A stretch of 64,000 nucleotides of DNA from CAIMFV01 sp040757715 (GTDB lineage: Bacteria > Pseudomonadota > Alphaproteobacteria > Caulobacterales > Caulobacteraceae), in NCBI GenBank assembly GCA_040757715.1, contig JBFLWS010000002.1, forward strand, positions 268,680-332,679, written 5' to 3'. Shown here piece after piece: positions 35,618 to 43,338 of this stretch. Positions within the stretch are counted from its first letter, which is position 1. Each line of letters starts with the position of its first letter. The notes below the pieces were generated by a model. That model worked only from the letters and a program-made list of their open reading frames with translations. It had not been told where the DNA came from and made no database searches. The position numbers were made by a program, and so were the translations under genes.

Positions 35618-36202
35618 CTACTTCTTGCCCTTGGTCTGGCACAGGCCCTCGGCGCAGAGGTGAGCCTGGAAGCTCGCCTTGAACTTGGTCTGCAACGCCG
35701 GCAGGGCCTGGGTGACGATCTGGTTGGTGCGCTGGGCGATGGCCGGCTGCTTGGCCACCAGCGAGCGACCGGTGGGGCTCTCATAGAAGGCGACGAGGTC
35801 CTTCAGCTCCTCCTCGGAGAAGGCGTCGGCGAACACGTTTTGCGAGGCGTCCAGCACCTGCTTGAAATAGTCGGGGAACACCTCCCTGGCCGAGGCGTCA
35901 AAGGCCTTGGTGATCTTGGCCTTTTCCGCCGGCGTGATCTCCTTGTGCTCGGCCATGAGGCTTTCCATCAGGGAGTTGGCGAGCTGCCCGCCGATGGCGT
36001 TCATCAGGTCCACGATGTGGATGTCGTCCATGTATCGGCGAACCAGTTCGAGCTTCTTGGCGTCCACCTGCGGGGCCAGCGCAGCAGGGGCGGCCGCGGC
36101 GGGCGAGGCCTGGGCGGCGGCGGCAAGAGATGCGGCGGTCTGGGCTGAAGCCGAGCCGGCGGCGAGGGCGAGCGCGCCGAGCGCCAGGACGAGAGTGCGC
36201 AT
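35618..36202 (-). CDS. Exported DUF2059 protein
   Basis: The 194-residue product has a signal peptide (MRTLVLALGALALAAGSASA), an Ala-rich spacer and a helical DUF2059 domain. Recognisable parts are KKLELVRRYMDDIHIVDLM and FSEEELKDLVAFYESPTGRSLVAKQPAI, the domain's most conserved strip. The function of the family is unknown; it is periplasmic or envelope-associated. Two cysteines (LCAEGLC) near the end could form a disulphide. ATG at 36202 was chosen for the signal peptide. Confidence 0.9.
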   Translation of the reverse strand: MRTLVLALGALALAAGSASAQTAASLAAAAQASPAAAAPAALAPQVDAKKLELVRRYMDDIHIVDLMNAIGGQLANSLMESLMAEHKEITPAEKAKITKAFDASAREVFPDYFKQVLDASQNVFADAFSEEELKDLVAFYESPTGRSLVAKQPAIAQRTNQIVTQALPALQTKFKASFQAHLCAEGLCQTKGKK

Positions 36203-36277
36203 AAAGTTCCCCAAGGTCATGTGAAGGCGCACTGAGGGTGCGCACCGGGCGCGCTTGGACGCAACAGCAATGATCCC

Positions 36278-36445
36278 TTGCATTTCCAGCATTGGCCGCT
36301 ATTTTCTCGCGCTTCCCTGGAAGGCGGTCCGTTGCGGGCGATTTCGGGACGGGGTTTCCCCGCCCGCCGCAAAAGGAGCCATCGCCAGGTCCGGATCTTC
36401 CGCCGGACGCTGACGCCGCCTTTCGCCCTTCGGAAGAGGACTCAC
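36278..36445 (+). promoter_or_regulatory. Promoter and structured leader of the rpsF operon
   Basis: TTGCAT (36278-36283) and TATTTT (36300-36305) are 16 bases apart and form a plausible sigma70 promoter. The 130-base leader folds into TTGCGG/CCGCAA (36332-36337 with 36367-36372), with an unpaired CCG on its 3' side, and a second hairpin GTCCGG/CCGGAC near 36389-36407. S6:S18-binding leaders described in other bacteria carry a CCG bulge. Whether this one works that way is inference. Confidence 0.45.
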
Positions 36446-36841
36446 ATGGCTTATTACGAACACGTCGTCATTGCTCGGCAGGACATCTCGCCGCAGCAAG
36501 CCGAGGCGCTCAACGACCAGCTGAAGGCGGTCATCGAGGAGCTCGGCGGTCAGGTCGCCAAGATCGAATATTGGGGCCTGCGCAATCTCACCTACCGGAT
36601 CAAGAAGAACCGCAAGGGTCACTACTCCCTCCTCGCCCTCGACGCCCCGGCGCCGGCGGTGAAGGAAATGGAGCGCCAGCTGGGCATCAATGAAGATGTG
36701 CTGCGCTTCATGACCGTGCGCGTGGAAGAGCTCGACCTGGAGCTCTCGCCGGTGCTGGCCCGTCGCGACCGTGAACGCGGCGAGCGCGGCGATCGTGGCG
36801 ACCGCCCTGAGCGCGGCGGCTTCGAAGACCTGGCCCTGTGA
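36446..36841 (+). CDS. rpsF: 30S ribosomal protein S6
   Basis: S6 pairs with S18 on the platform of the small subunit. The 131-residue product starts MAYYEHVVIARQDISPQQAEAL and has KIEYWGLRNLTYRIKKNRKGHYSLL, the S18/RNA-contact strand. Its C-terminal tail (from about residue 108) is a charged repeat of RGER/RGDRG, longer than in E. coli, a common form in alphaproteobacteria. It heads rpsF-rpsR-rplI. Confidence 0.98.
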   Translation: MAYYEHVVIARQDISPQQAEALNDQLKAVIEELGGQVAKIEYWGLRNLTYRIKKNRKGHYSLLALDAPAPAVKEMERQLGINEDVLRFMTVRVEELDLELSPVLARRDRERGERGDRGDRPERGGFEDLAL

Positions 36842-36858
36842 TCGGAGGAGACACGACC

Positions 36859-37134
36859 ATGACCGACACCCCTCCTACCGCCGCTCCGGGCGCCGCTGCT
36901 GGCGGCGGCGGCCGCCGTCCGTTCTTCCGTCGCCGCAAGGTGTGCCCGTTCTCGGGCGCCAATGCGCCGAAGATCGACTACAAGGACGTGAAGCTGCTGC
37001 AGCGCTACATCTCCGAGCGCGGCAAGATCGTCCCGTCCCGCATCACCGCGGTGTCGCAGAAGAAGCAACGCGAATTGGCCAAGGCCATCAAGCGCGCCCG
37101 CTTCCTCGCGCTGCTGCCCTACGTCGTGAAGTAA
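36859..37134 (+). CDS. rpsR: 30S ribosomal protein S18
   Basis: The 91-residue product has a Gly/Ala-rich N-terminal extension. The S18 core RRPFFRRRKVCPFSGANAPKIDYKDVKLL follows, with YISERGKIVPSRITAVSQKKQRELAKAIKRARFLALLPYV. The ATG at 36859 follows GGAGGAG. Eighteen bases separate it from rpsF and thirteen from rplI. The extension of about 25 residues is unlike E. coli S18. Confidence 0.98.
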   Translation: MTDTPPTAAPGAAAGGGGRRPFFRRRKVCPFSGANAPKIDYKDVKLLQRYISERGKIVPSRITAVSQKKQRELAKAIKRARFLALLPYVVK

Positions 37135-37147
37135 GGAGGGCCATCAG

Positions 37148-37729
37148 ATGAAGGTCATTCTGCTCGAACGCGTGGAGCATCTCGGCGCCATCGGCGACGT
37201 GGTGTCCGTGAAGGACGGCTTCGCCCGCAACTTCCTCCTGCCCCGCTCCAAGGCCCTGCGTGCGACGAGCGCGAACATGAAGGTGTTCGAAGCTCAACGC
37301 GTGCAGATCGAGGCCCGCAACGCCACGGCTCGCGCCGACGCCGAAAAGGCCGGCGAGGCTCTCAACGGCCACACCTATGTGCTGATCCGTCAGGCCGGCG
37401 AGTCCGGCCAGCTGTACGGCTCGGTGTCCGGCCGCGACGTGGCCGAGGCGGTGAACGCCGAAGGCGGCAAGGTCGACCGCGCCCAGGTGGTGCTGGATCG
37501 TCCGATCAAGACGCTCGGCGTGCACCCGGTGAAGGTGCGCCTCCATGCCGAGGTGGCGATCACCGTCAACATCAACATCGCCCGCTCCCTGGACGAGGCC
37601 GACCGCCAAGCCCGGGGTGAAGACGTCATCGCCGCTCAGTTCGACGAAGAGCGTCAACTGGCCGAAGAAGCCGCCGCCGACCTGCTCGAAGGCGGCGCGG
37701 GCCAGGCCATGGTGGACGCCGAGTACTGA
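37148..37729 (+). CDS. rplI: 50S ribosomal protein L9
   Basis: The 193-residue product starts MKVILLERVEHLGAIGDVVSVKDGFARNFLLPRSKAL, the N-terminal 23S-binding domain. The long connecting helix (residues 40-75) and the C-terminal domain (GQLYGSVSGRDVAEAV, HPVKVRLHAEVAITVNINI) follow. A tail of about 45 acidic residues extends past the usual end, as in related alphaproteobacteria. It closes the operon and is followed by a terminator. Confidence 0.98.
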   Translation: MKVILLERVEHLGAIGDVVSVKDGFARNFLLPRSKALRATSANMKVFEAQRVQIEARNATARADAEKAGEALNGHTYVLIRQAGESGQLYGSVSGRDVAEAVNAEGGKVDRAQVVLDRPIKTLGVHPVKVRLHAEVAITVNINIARSLDEADRQARGEDVIAAQFDEERQLAEEAAADLLEGGAGQAMVDAEY

Positions 37730-37755
37730 TTCGGCCGATCTATCCGCTAACAAGA

Positions 37756-37790
37756 CGGCGTCGGGGCCTCCCCGGCGCCGTTTTTGTTTT
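37756..37790 (+). terminator. Rho-independent terminator of rpsF-rpsR-rplI
   Basis: A GC-rich stem (CGGCGTCGGGG with CCCCGGCGCCG, loop CCT) is followed by TTTTTGTTTT. It begins 27 bases after the rplI stop. Confidence 0.9.
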
Positions 37791-37812
37791 GGGGCGGGCC
37801 CGCCACGGCAAA

Positions 37813-37855
37813 GTGATGCGATCACAGGGGCTGTGGCTTTTTGTCTCGATATAAT
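37813..37855 (+). promoter_or_regulatory. Palindrome and perfect TATAAT before the exported Tyr/Gly-rich protein
   Basis: GTGAT-GCG-ATCAC (37813-37825) lies just upstream of where a -35 element would be, and TATAAT is at 37850-37855. There is no good -35 at the right distance, so the promoter may need an activator bound at the palindrome. Confidence 0.45.
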
Positions 37856-37916
37856 AGACGCCTTGCTGATCAGGACGGTCGCGCGCCGTGGGGCTCCTCG
37901 CTGAAGGAGCGCTGGC

Positions 37917-38543
37917 ATGATCCGCACCCTGCTCGTCTCGTCCCTGGCGGCGGCGGCCCTAGCGGCGCCGGCCGGCTTCACCGTGAAGGCCGAGGATCAT
38001 GCCCCCTTCGCCCAGGTGCAGCCGGTGGGCGACTACCGCTACGACTCCGGCTTCCACGGCTATGAGGCACGTGGCTATGAAAGCCCCTATCCCAGCCGCG
38101 CCGACCCCGAGCGTTACGCGGGCGGATATGGCGATAGCGCCTACGGCGACGGCGGCTATCCCTACGGCCCGGACGGCGGCTACACCTATGACAACGAGCG
38201 CGCCTATGCGGACGAGGATCGCTATGGCGGCGACCATGACCGCGGCTACAGCTATTATCGCGGGTATGGCGAAGACGGCGGGCGGGGCGCCGCCCAGGTG
38301 CGGCTGGCGGCCTGGATTCAGCGCGGCCAGTCGGAAGGGTGGCTGACCCGGTCGGAGGCCTACCGCTGCTGGATCAACCTGCACGCCACCGACGCCTACG
38401 CCCAGCGCCTCGCCTACCAGTACGGCGGCGCCCCGCCCTATTGGGCTCGCGAACAGGTGGAAGAACGGTACGAGCGGCTCGCGGTCTGGCTGCGCACCCT
38501 GCACCACTCCTACCGCAATGGCTGGACCTGGGATCCCGAATGA
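37917..38543 (+). CDS. Exported Tyr/Gly/Asp-rich low-complexity protein
   Basis: The 208-residue product has a signal peptide (about residues 1-18, ending LAAPA). A low-complexity stretch at about 40-120 follows, dominated by Tyr, Gly and Asp (GYGDSAYGDGGYPYGPDGGY). The C-terminal helical domain holds AAWIQRGQSEGWLTRSEAYRCWINL and WLRTLHHSYRNGWTW. The short GxLTxxEA pattern recurs in other envelope proteins of the group, without a known function. A single cysteine is present in the mature part. It has its own promoter candidate. Confidence 0.75.
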   Translation: MIRTLLVSSLAAAALAAPAGFTVKAEDHAPFAQVQPVGDYRYDSGFHGYEARGYESPYPSRADPERYAGGYGDSAYGDGGYPYGPDGGYTYDNERAYADEDRYGGDHDRGYSYYRGYGEDGGRGAAQVRLAAWIQRGQSEGWLTRSEAYRCWINLHATDAYAQRLAYQYGGAPPYWAREQVEERYERLAVWLRTLHHSYRNGWTWDPE

Positions 38544-38620
38544 AGAGGCGGAGGATTTGGCGCGAAATATAGCCGCTACATTTTGGCGCCATTTGCGTCG
38601 AATCAAATGCAAACACGGTT

Positions 38621-38649
38621 GTCCCCAGGTGATGATATTTTCTGGGGAC
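38621..38649. promoter_or_regulatory. Perfect inverted repeat upstream of dnaB
   Basis: GTCCCCAG (38621-38628) and CTGGGGAC (38642-38649) are exact inverted repeats with a 13-base AT-rich spacer, 52 bp before the dnaB start. It could be an operator or an mRNA hairpin; there is no T-run to make it a terminator. Confidence 0.45.
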
Positions 38650-38701
38650 GGAGCGAATCGCGCCCAAGACCTGAGGCCGTTCGCCCGCTATCGGTAACCT
38701 T

Positions 38702-40198
38702 ATGAGCTCCGCCGCCCTCGACTTCGCGCCGCCGCCTTTCGCCGACCCCGCTCCTTCCGGGATCGCGCACGCGCCGTGCAACATCGAAGCCGAACAGGCG
38801 CTCCTGGGCGCCATCCTCTATGACAATGCGGCCTTCGAGCGCATTCCCGACGGCCTGGGCGCGCGGCATTTCTACGAGCCCTTCCACGCCCGCCTCTATG
38901 CGGCCATGGAGGAATATATCCGCAAGGGCCAGCTGGCCGAGCCCATCGTGCTGCAGGAACGCTTCCGCCGCGATCCGGCCTTCGACGAGCTGGGCGGCCT
39001 GCGCTATCTGGCCGATCTGGTGGACCGGGCCCCGCCGGCAGCCCATGCGGCCGACTATGCCCGGGTAGTGTACGACCTCGCGCTTCGCCGCGACCTGATC
39101 CGCATCGGCGGCGACGTGGCTCTGGCCGCCGCCACGGACGCCGACCTCACCGCCCGCGACCATATCGAGAGCGCCGAGCAGCAGCTCTACGCCCTGGCCG
39201 AGACCGGCGTGGCCACCTCGGGCTTCAAGACCTTCGAAGAAGCTCTACATGGCGCTGTGGAGATGGCCGCCGAGGCCTTCAGCCGCGACGGCGCCCTGGC
39301 GGGGGTCTCCACCGGCCTCCTCGATCTCGACCAGAAGCTCGGCGGGCTGCACCCGTCCGACCTCCTGATCCTCGCCGGCCGTCCCTCCATGGGCAAGACG
39401 GCGCTGGCCACCAACATCGCCTTCAACGTCGCCCGCAACTACCAGTGGGAGCCCACCCTCGACGGCGGCCGCAAGACCGTGAACGGCGGGGTGGTGGCCT
39501 TCTACAGCCTGGAAATGTCGGCCGAGCAGCTGGCCATGCGTCTCCTGGCTGAGGCTTCCGGCGTGTCCTCCGACCGCCTGCGCAAGGGCGAGATCGACGC
39601 CTCGGAGTTCGGGCGGGTGCGGGACGCCGCCCTGGAGATCCAGGAATCGCCCCTGTTTATCGACGCCACCGGCGGTCTCTCCATCTCCAAGCTCACCGCC
39701 CGGGCCCGGCGCCTGAAGCGTCAGCATGGCCTTGACCTCATCGTGGTGGACTATCTGCAGCTGGTCACCGCCTCGGAGGGCAAGAAGGGCGAGGGCCGGG
39801 TGCAGGAGGTGTCCGAGATCACCATGGGCCTGAAGGCGCTGGCGAAGGAGCTATCGGTGCCGGTGATCGCCCTGTCGCAGCTGTCGCGCCAGGTGGAGTC
39901 GCGCGAGGACAAGCGGCCGCAGCTGTCGGACCTGCGCGAATCCGGCTCCATCGAACAGGACGCCGACGTGGTCATGTTCGTCTATCGCGAGAGCTACTAC
40001 AAAGGCCGGGCCGAACCGCGCGAAGGCACCCCCGAACACTTGGCCTGGCAAGATGAGATGGAGCAGATCCGTCACGTGGCTGAAGTGATCATCGGCAAAC
40101 AACGCCACGGCCCCATCGGCACGGTTAAGTTGGCCTTCAACGAAGACTTGACCAAATTTGGCAACTTGGCCCGCGATCATCGCTACGAAATGAGATAA
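38702..40198 (+). CDS. dnaB: Replicative DNA helicase DnaB
   Basis: DnaB is the hexameric helicase at the replication fork. The 498-residue product has the N-terminal primase-binding domain (HAPCNIEAEQALLGAILYDN, residues 21-40) and a RecA-type ATPase. The ATPase includes Walker A GRPSMGKTALATN near 225-237, Walker B LIVVDYLQLV, VPVIALSQLSRQVESREDKRPQLSDLRESG and EQDADVVMFVYRE. A short insert around residue 250 (DGGRKTVNGG) is common in alphaproteobacteria. An AT-rich hairpin begins at the last codon. Confidence 0.98.
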   Translation: MSSAALDFAPPPFADPAPSGIAHAPCNIEAEQALLGAILYDNAAFERIPDGLGARHFYEPFHARLYAAMEEYIRKGQLAEPIVLQERFRRDPAFDELGGLRYLADLVDRAPPAAHAADYARVVYDLALRRDLIRIGGDVALAAATDADLTARDHIESAEQQLYALAETGVATSGFKTFEEALHGAVEMAAEAFSRDGALAGVSTGLLDLDQKLGGLHPSDLLILAGRPSMGKTALATNIAFNVARNYQWEPTLDGGRKTVNGGVVAFYSLEMSAEQLAMRLLAEASGVSSDRLRKGEIDASEFGRVRDAALEIQESPLFIDATGGLSISKLTARARRLKRQHGLDLIVVDYLQLVTASEGKKGEGRVQEVSEITMGLKALAKELSVPVIALSQLSRQVESREDKRPQLSDLRESGSIEQDADVVMFVYRESYYKGRAEPREGTPEHLAWQDEMEQIRHVAEVIIGKQRHGPIGTVKLAFNEDLTKFGNLARDHRYEMR

Positions 40199-40235
40199 GT
40201 ATTCAATTGGCGCTGTTATTGCCAATTTAATACTT
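40197..40235. terminator. AT-rich 39-base hairpin at the dnaB stop codon
   Basis: AAGTATT-c-AATTGGC, a nine-base loop, then GCCAATT-t-AATACTT: 14 of 15 arm positions pair. It begins inside the dnaB stop codon. It is unusually AT-rich for this genome and has no clear U-tract, so it could be a transcript-end or processing signal rather than a classical terminator. Confidence 0.5.
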
Positions 40236-40311
40236 CCTTAGATCAAGATTTTTAGCTCTTCGTTATTACCTTCGCGTCATCGATAGGACTATTGTCCATT
40301 CGAAGATTGAA

Positions 40312-40626
40312 GTGCGACGGATGAGTGTTCGCTGGCTGGAGGCCGAACGGCGGCTTTGGCGCTGTTTGCAGGAGCTGCGGGGCAAGGGCGTGCAGTTCCG
40401 CCCCAAGGTGGCTCTGGGCGCGCGCAGTCCCAGCTTCATCAGCGTCGAGCCGCGACTGGTGGTGGAGGTGGACCCCGCCGCCGGAGGACACAGCGCCGAG
40501 TCGCTGAAGCACGCCCGCAAATGGGTGGGGCGCGGCTTCGACGTGCTGCGGGTGAGCGAGGACGAGGTGATGAGCGACCCGGCCCCGGTGCTGAAGCGCA
40601 TCCAGCGGCTGGTGGCGCAGCCTTAA
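40312..40626 (+). CDS. Short DUF559/very-short-patch-repair-like protein, probably degraded
   Basis: The 104-residue product resembles DUF559 endonuclease-like proteins: AERRLWRCLQELRGKGVQFRPKVALG at residues 11-36, then RLVVEVDPAAGGHSAESLKHARKWVGRGFDVLRVSEDEVM. In the family the central strand reads DF-x-lvVEvDG-x-H. Here the acidic DF is replaced (FISVEP) and DG is DPAAGG, so the catalytic site is probably lost. The start is GTG at 40312, with an ATG at 40321 as an alternative. It lies between dnaB and alr. Confidence 0.65.
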   Translation: MRRMSVRWLEAERRLWRCLQELRGKGVQFRPKVALGARSPSFISVEPRLVVEVDPAAGGHSAESLKHARKWVGRGFDVLRVSEDEVMSDPAPVLKRIQRLVAQP

Positions 40627-40706
40627 GTCCCAACGCTTGGAGCTTTGTCGCGCAGATGCGCCATTAGGTCTTTCGCCCTCGCCCGCGCCCATGCTACCGC
40701 GCCGCC

Positions 40707-41801
40707 ATGACCGACGGCCCAAGTCCGGGGGCCGAGCTGCGCGTCGATCTCGACGCCCTCGCCGCCAATCACCGCCTGCTGACCCGCCTCGCCGGCCCGG
40801 CTGAAGTCGCGCCGGTGGTGAAGGCGGACGCCTATGGCCTCGGGGTCGGACCGGTGGCGCGGCGGCTGTGGCGCGAGGGCGCGCGGCGGTTCTTTGTCGC
40901 CCAGGCCGACGAGGCGCTCGCCTTGCGCGCCGAGCTTGGACCCGAGCGGCCGGCGAGCCTCTTCGTGCTGGAAGGCGTCACGGCGGACAATCTGCCCGCC
41001 CTCGCCAAGGCGGGCGCTACGCCAGTACTGAACAGCCCGGCCCAGATCGCGCTTTGGCGCAGTCACGGCCCCAGCACCGCCTCCGCCGCCCTGCACCTCG
41101 ACACCGGCATGAACCGGCTTGGCCTGCGCCCCCGCGAGCTGGCGGAACTCACCGACGGCGATCTCGCCGGCCTCAAGCTCGAGCTGGTGCTGAGCCACCT
41201 CGCCTGCGCCGACATCCCCGGCCATGCCATGTCCGGCGAGCAGCTGGCGCTCTTTCGCTCCATGAGCGCGCGCTTCCCCGGCGTCCCCCGCAGCCTTTCC
41301 GCCTCCTCGGGGATATTCCTCGGCCCGGACTATCAGTTCGACATGGTGCGGCCGGGGATCAGCCTCTATGGCGGCGGGCCCTTCGCCGTGCCGGAGCCCA
41401 GGCTCGCTTCCGTGGCCGCCCTCACCGCCCCGATCCTGCAGATCGCCGACGCCGAGCCGGGGACCACGGTAGGCTATGGCGCGACCTATAGTGTGGGCCG
41501 GCCGCTACGCTTGGCCGTCGTCGGGCTCGGCTATGCCGACGGCGTCTTGCGAAGCGCCAGCAAGCACGGTTATGGCTGGTTGCACGGCGCGCGCCGTTCG
41601 CTGCTGGGTCGAATATCCATGGACCTCTCCGTCATCGATATCACCGACGCGGCCGAGGCGCAGGTCGGCGACCGCGTGCAGGTCTTCGGGCCGGACCTCG
41701 CCCTCGACCAGGCCGCCGAGGCCTGGGACACGACGGCCTATGAGTTGCTCACCCGCGTCGGACCCCGTGTCCTGCGCCGCCATGTGGGAAGCGTTTCGTG
41801 A
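40707..41801 (+). CDS. alr: Alanine racemase
   Basis: The PLP enzyme makes D-alanine for peptidoglycan. The 364-residue product has the PLP lysine in EVAPVVKADAYGLG near residue 39, LHLDTGMNRLGL, LSHLACAD, VRPGISLYGGGPF and TVGYGATY, where the catalytic Tyr lies near 258. The C-terminal beta domain contains GRISMDLSVIDIT. The stop overlaps the mlaE GTG as GTGA, so translation of the transporter is coupled to this gene. Confidence 0.95.
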   Translation: MTDGPSPGAELRVDLDALAANHRLLTRLAGPAEVAPVVKADAYGLGVGPVARRLWREGARRFFVAQADEALALRAELGPERPASLFVLEGVTADNLPALAKAGATPVLNSPAQIALWRSHGPSTASAALHLDTGMNRLGLRPRELAELTDGDLAGLKLELVLSHLACADIPGHAMSGEQLALFRSMSARFPGVPRSLSASSGIFLGPDYQFDMVRPGISLYGGGPFAVPEPRLASVAALTAPILQIADAEPGTTVGYGATYSVGRPLRLAVVGLGYADGVLRSASKHGYGWLHGARRSLLGRISMDLSVIDITDAAEAQVGDRVQVFGPDLALDQAAEAWDTTAYELLTRVGPRVLRRHVGSVS

Positions 41802-42574
41802 ACCCGTTGCAGGCCGTCGGTCGATCCAGCCTCGCCCTCACCCGCGCCGCCGGGGCGGTGACCCTGTTCGGGCTGCGCGGGCTCCTGGCCATCTTCCAGC
41901 CGCCGGTGTTCTGGGGGCAGTTCCTGCGCCAGTGCTGGTCCATCGGCTACATGTCGCTGCCGGTGGTGGGGCTCACCGCCGTGTTCACCGGCGCGGCGCT
42001 CGCTTTGAACATCTATGACGCCGGCTCGCGCTTCAACGCCGAGCAGATCGTGCCGCAGATCGTGGCCCTCGGTCAGACGCGGGAGCTGGGGCCCGTGCTC
42101 GCCTCGCTGATGCTGGCCGGGCGGGTCTCCGCCGCCATCGCCGCCGAGATCGGGGCCATGCGCGCCACCGAGCAGATCGACGCCCTGAAGACCCTCTCCA
42201 CCGATCCGTTCAAGTATCTGGTGGCGCCGCGCCTGGCCGCCGCCGCCCTGATGACGCCGATCCTCACCGCCGTGGCCGACATCATCGGCATCGCCGGCGG
42301 GTTCCTGGTGGCCACCCTGACGCTGAACTTCTCCGCCCCGCAATATGTGCGCACCACCTGGGACTTCCTGGAGCCGTGGGACATCACCTCGGGCCTGATC
42401 AAGGGCGCCGCGTTCGGCTTCATCGTCGCCCTGATGGGCTGCTACCATGGCTACAACGCCAAGGGCGGGGCCCGGGGCGTGGGCCGGGCCACCACCTTCG
42501 CCGTGGTCTCGGCCGCCGTGCTGGTGTTCGCCGCCGACTACCTCCTCACCTCCTGGTTCACGAGCGCCAAATGA
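41798..42574 (+). CDS. mlaE: MlaE-type ABC transporter permease
   Basis: MlaE is the inner-membrane permease of the Mla phospholipid transport system, which moves lipids between the membranes. The 258-residue product has the MlaE segments FTGAALALNIYDAG, PVLASLMLAGRVSAAIAAEIGAMRATEQIDALKTL and LVAPRLAAAALMTPILTAVADIIGIAGG, with hydrophobic helices throughout. The start is GTG, overlapping alr. The stop overlaps the mlaF ATG as ATGA. No MlaD or MlaC gene follows directly. Confidence 0.9.
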   Translation: MNPLQAVGRSSLALTRAAGAVTLFGLRGLLAIFQPPVFWGQFLRQCWSIGYMSLPVVGLTAVFTGAALALNIYDAGSRFNAEQIVPQIVALGQTRELGPVLASLMLAGRVSAAIAAEIGAMRATEQIDALKTLSTDPFKYLVAPRLAAAALMTPILTAVADIIGIAGGFLVATLTLNFSAPQYVRTTWDFLEPWDITSGLIKGAAFGFIVALMGCYHGYNAKGGARGVGRATTFAVVSAAVLVFAADYLLTSWFTSAK

Positions 42575-43338
42575 CCGCCGCGCCCCTCCTCGAACTGCGC
42601 GGCGTCTCCAAGCGCTTCGGCGACAAGGTGGTGCTGGACGGCGTGGACATCGCCGTGGCGCATGGCCGCTCGCTGGTGATCATCGGCGGCTCCGGCCAGG
42701 GCAAGTCGGTGACCATCAAGATCGCCATGGGTCTGTTGCAGCCCGACGCCGGCCAGGTGCTCATCGACGGCGTGGACGTGACCCACGCCTCGCAGAAGGA
42801 CCGCGCCCGGCTGATGAGCCGCTTCGGCATGCTGTTCCAGGGCGCGGCCCTGTTCGACAGCCTGACCATCTGGGAGAACGTGGCCTTCAAGCTGCTCAAC
42901 GCCGACCACGTGAAGCGCAAGGCGGCCAAGGCGCGAGCCGTCGAGGCGCTCGGCCGGGTGGGCCTCGCCCCGGACGTGGCCGGTCTCTATCCCAATGAGC
43001 TTTCCGGTGGCATGCAGAAGCGCGCCGGCCTCGCCCGCGCCGTGGTGGCGCGCCCGGACCTGATCTTCTTCGACGAGCCCACCACGGGGCTCGACCCCAT
43101 CAACGCCGACGTGATCAACAACCTCATCGTCGAACAGGTGAAGCGGCTCGGCTGTACGGCGGTGAGCATCACCCACGACCTCGCCAGCGCCCGCAAGATC
43201 GGCGACGAGGTGGCTATGTTGCACAAGGGCAAGATCGTCTGGCGCGGGCCGTCCGCGAACCTCGACCATTCCGGCAACGCCTATGTGGATCAGTTCGTCC
43301 ACGGCCGCGCCGAGGGCCCCATCACGGCTGAGGGGTGA
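42571..43338 (+). CDS. mlaF: MlaF-type ABC transporter ATPase
   Basis: This is the ATPase partner of MlaE. The 255-residue product starts LLELRGVSKRFGDKVVLDGVD. It has Walker A GGSGQGKSVTIKI, LFQGAALFDSLTIWENVAF, signature LSGGMQKRAGLARAV, Walker B LIFFDEPTTGLDP and the switch His in SITHDLASAR. The QGAALFDS and GGMQKR forms are typical of MlaF. The ATG overlaps the mlaE stop. Its last 17 bases overlap convergent rsmA. Confidence 0.92.
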   Translation: MTAAPLLELRGVSKRFGDKVVLDGVDIAVAHGRSLVIIGGSGQGKSVTIKIAMGLLQPDAGQVLIDGVDVTHASQKDRARLMSRFGMLFQGAALFDSLTIWENVAFKLLNADHVKRKAAKARAVEALGRVGLAPDVAGLYPNELSGGMQKRAGLARAVVARPDLIFFDEPTTGLDPINADVINNLIVEQVKRLGCTAVSITHDLASARKIGDEVAMLHKGKIVWRGPSANLDHSGNAYVDQFVHGRAEGPITAEG

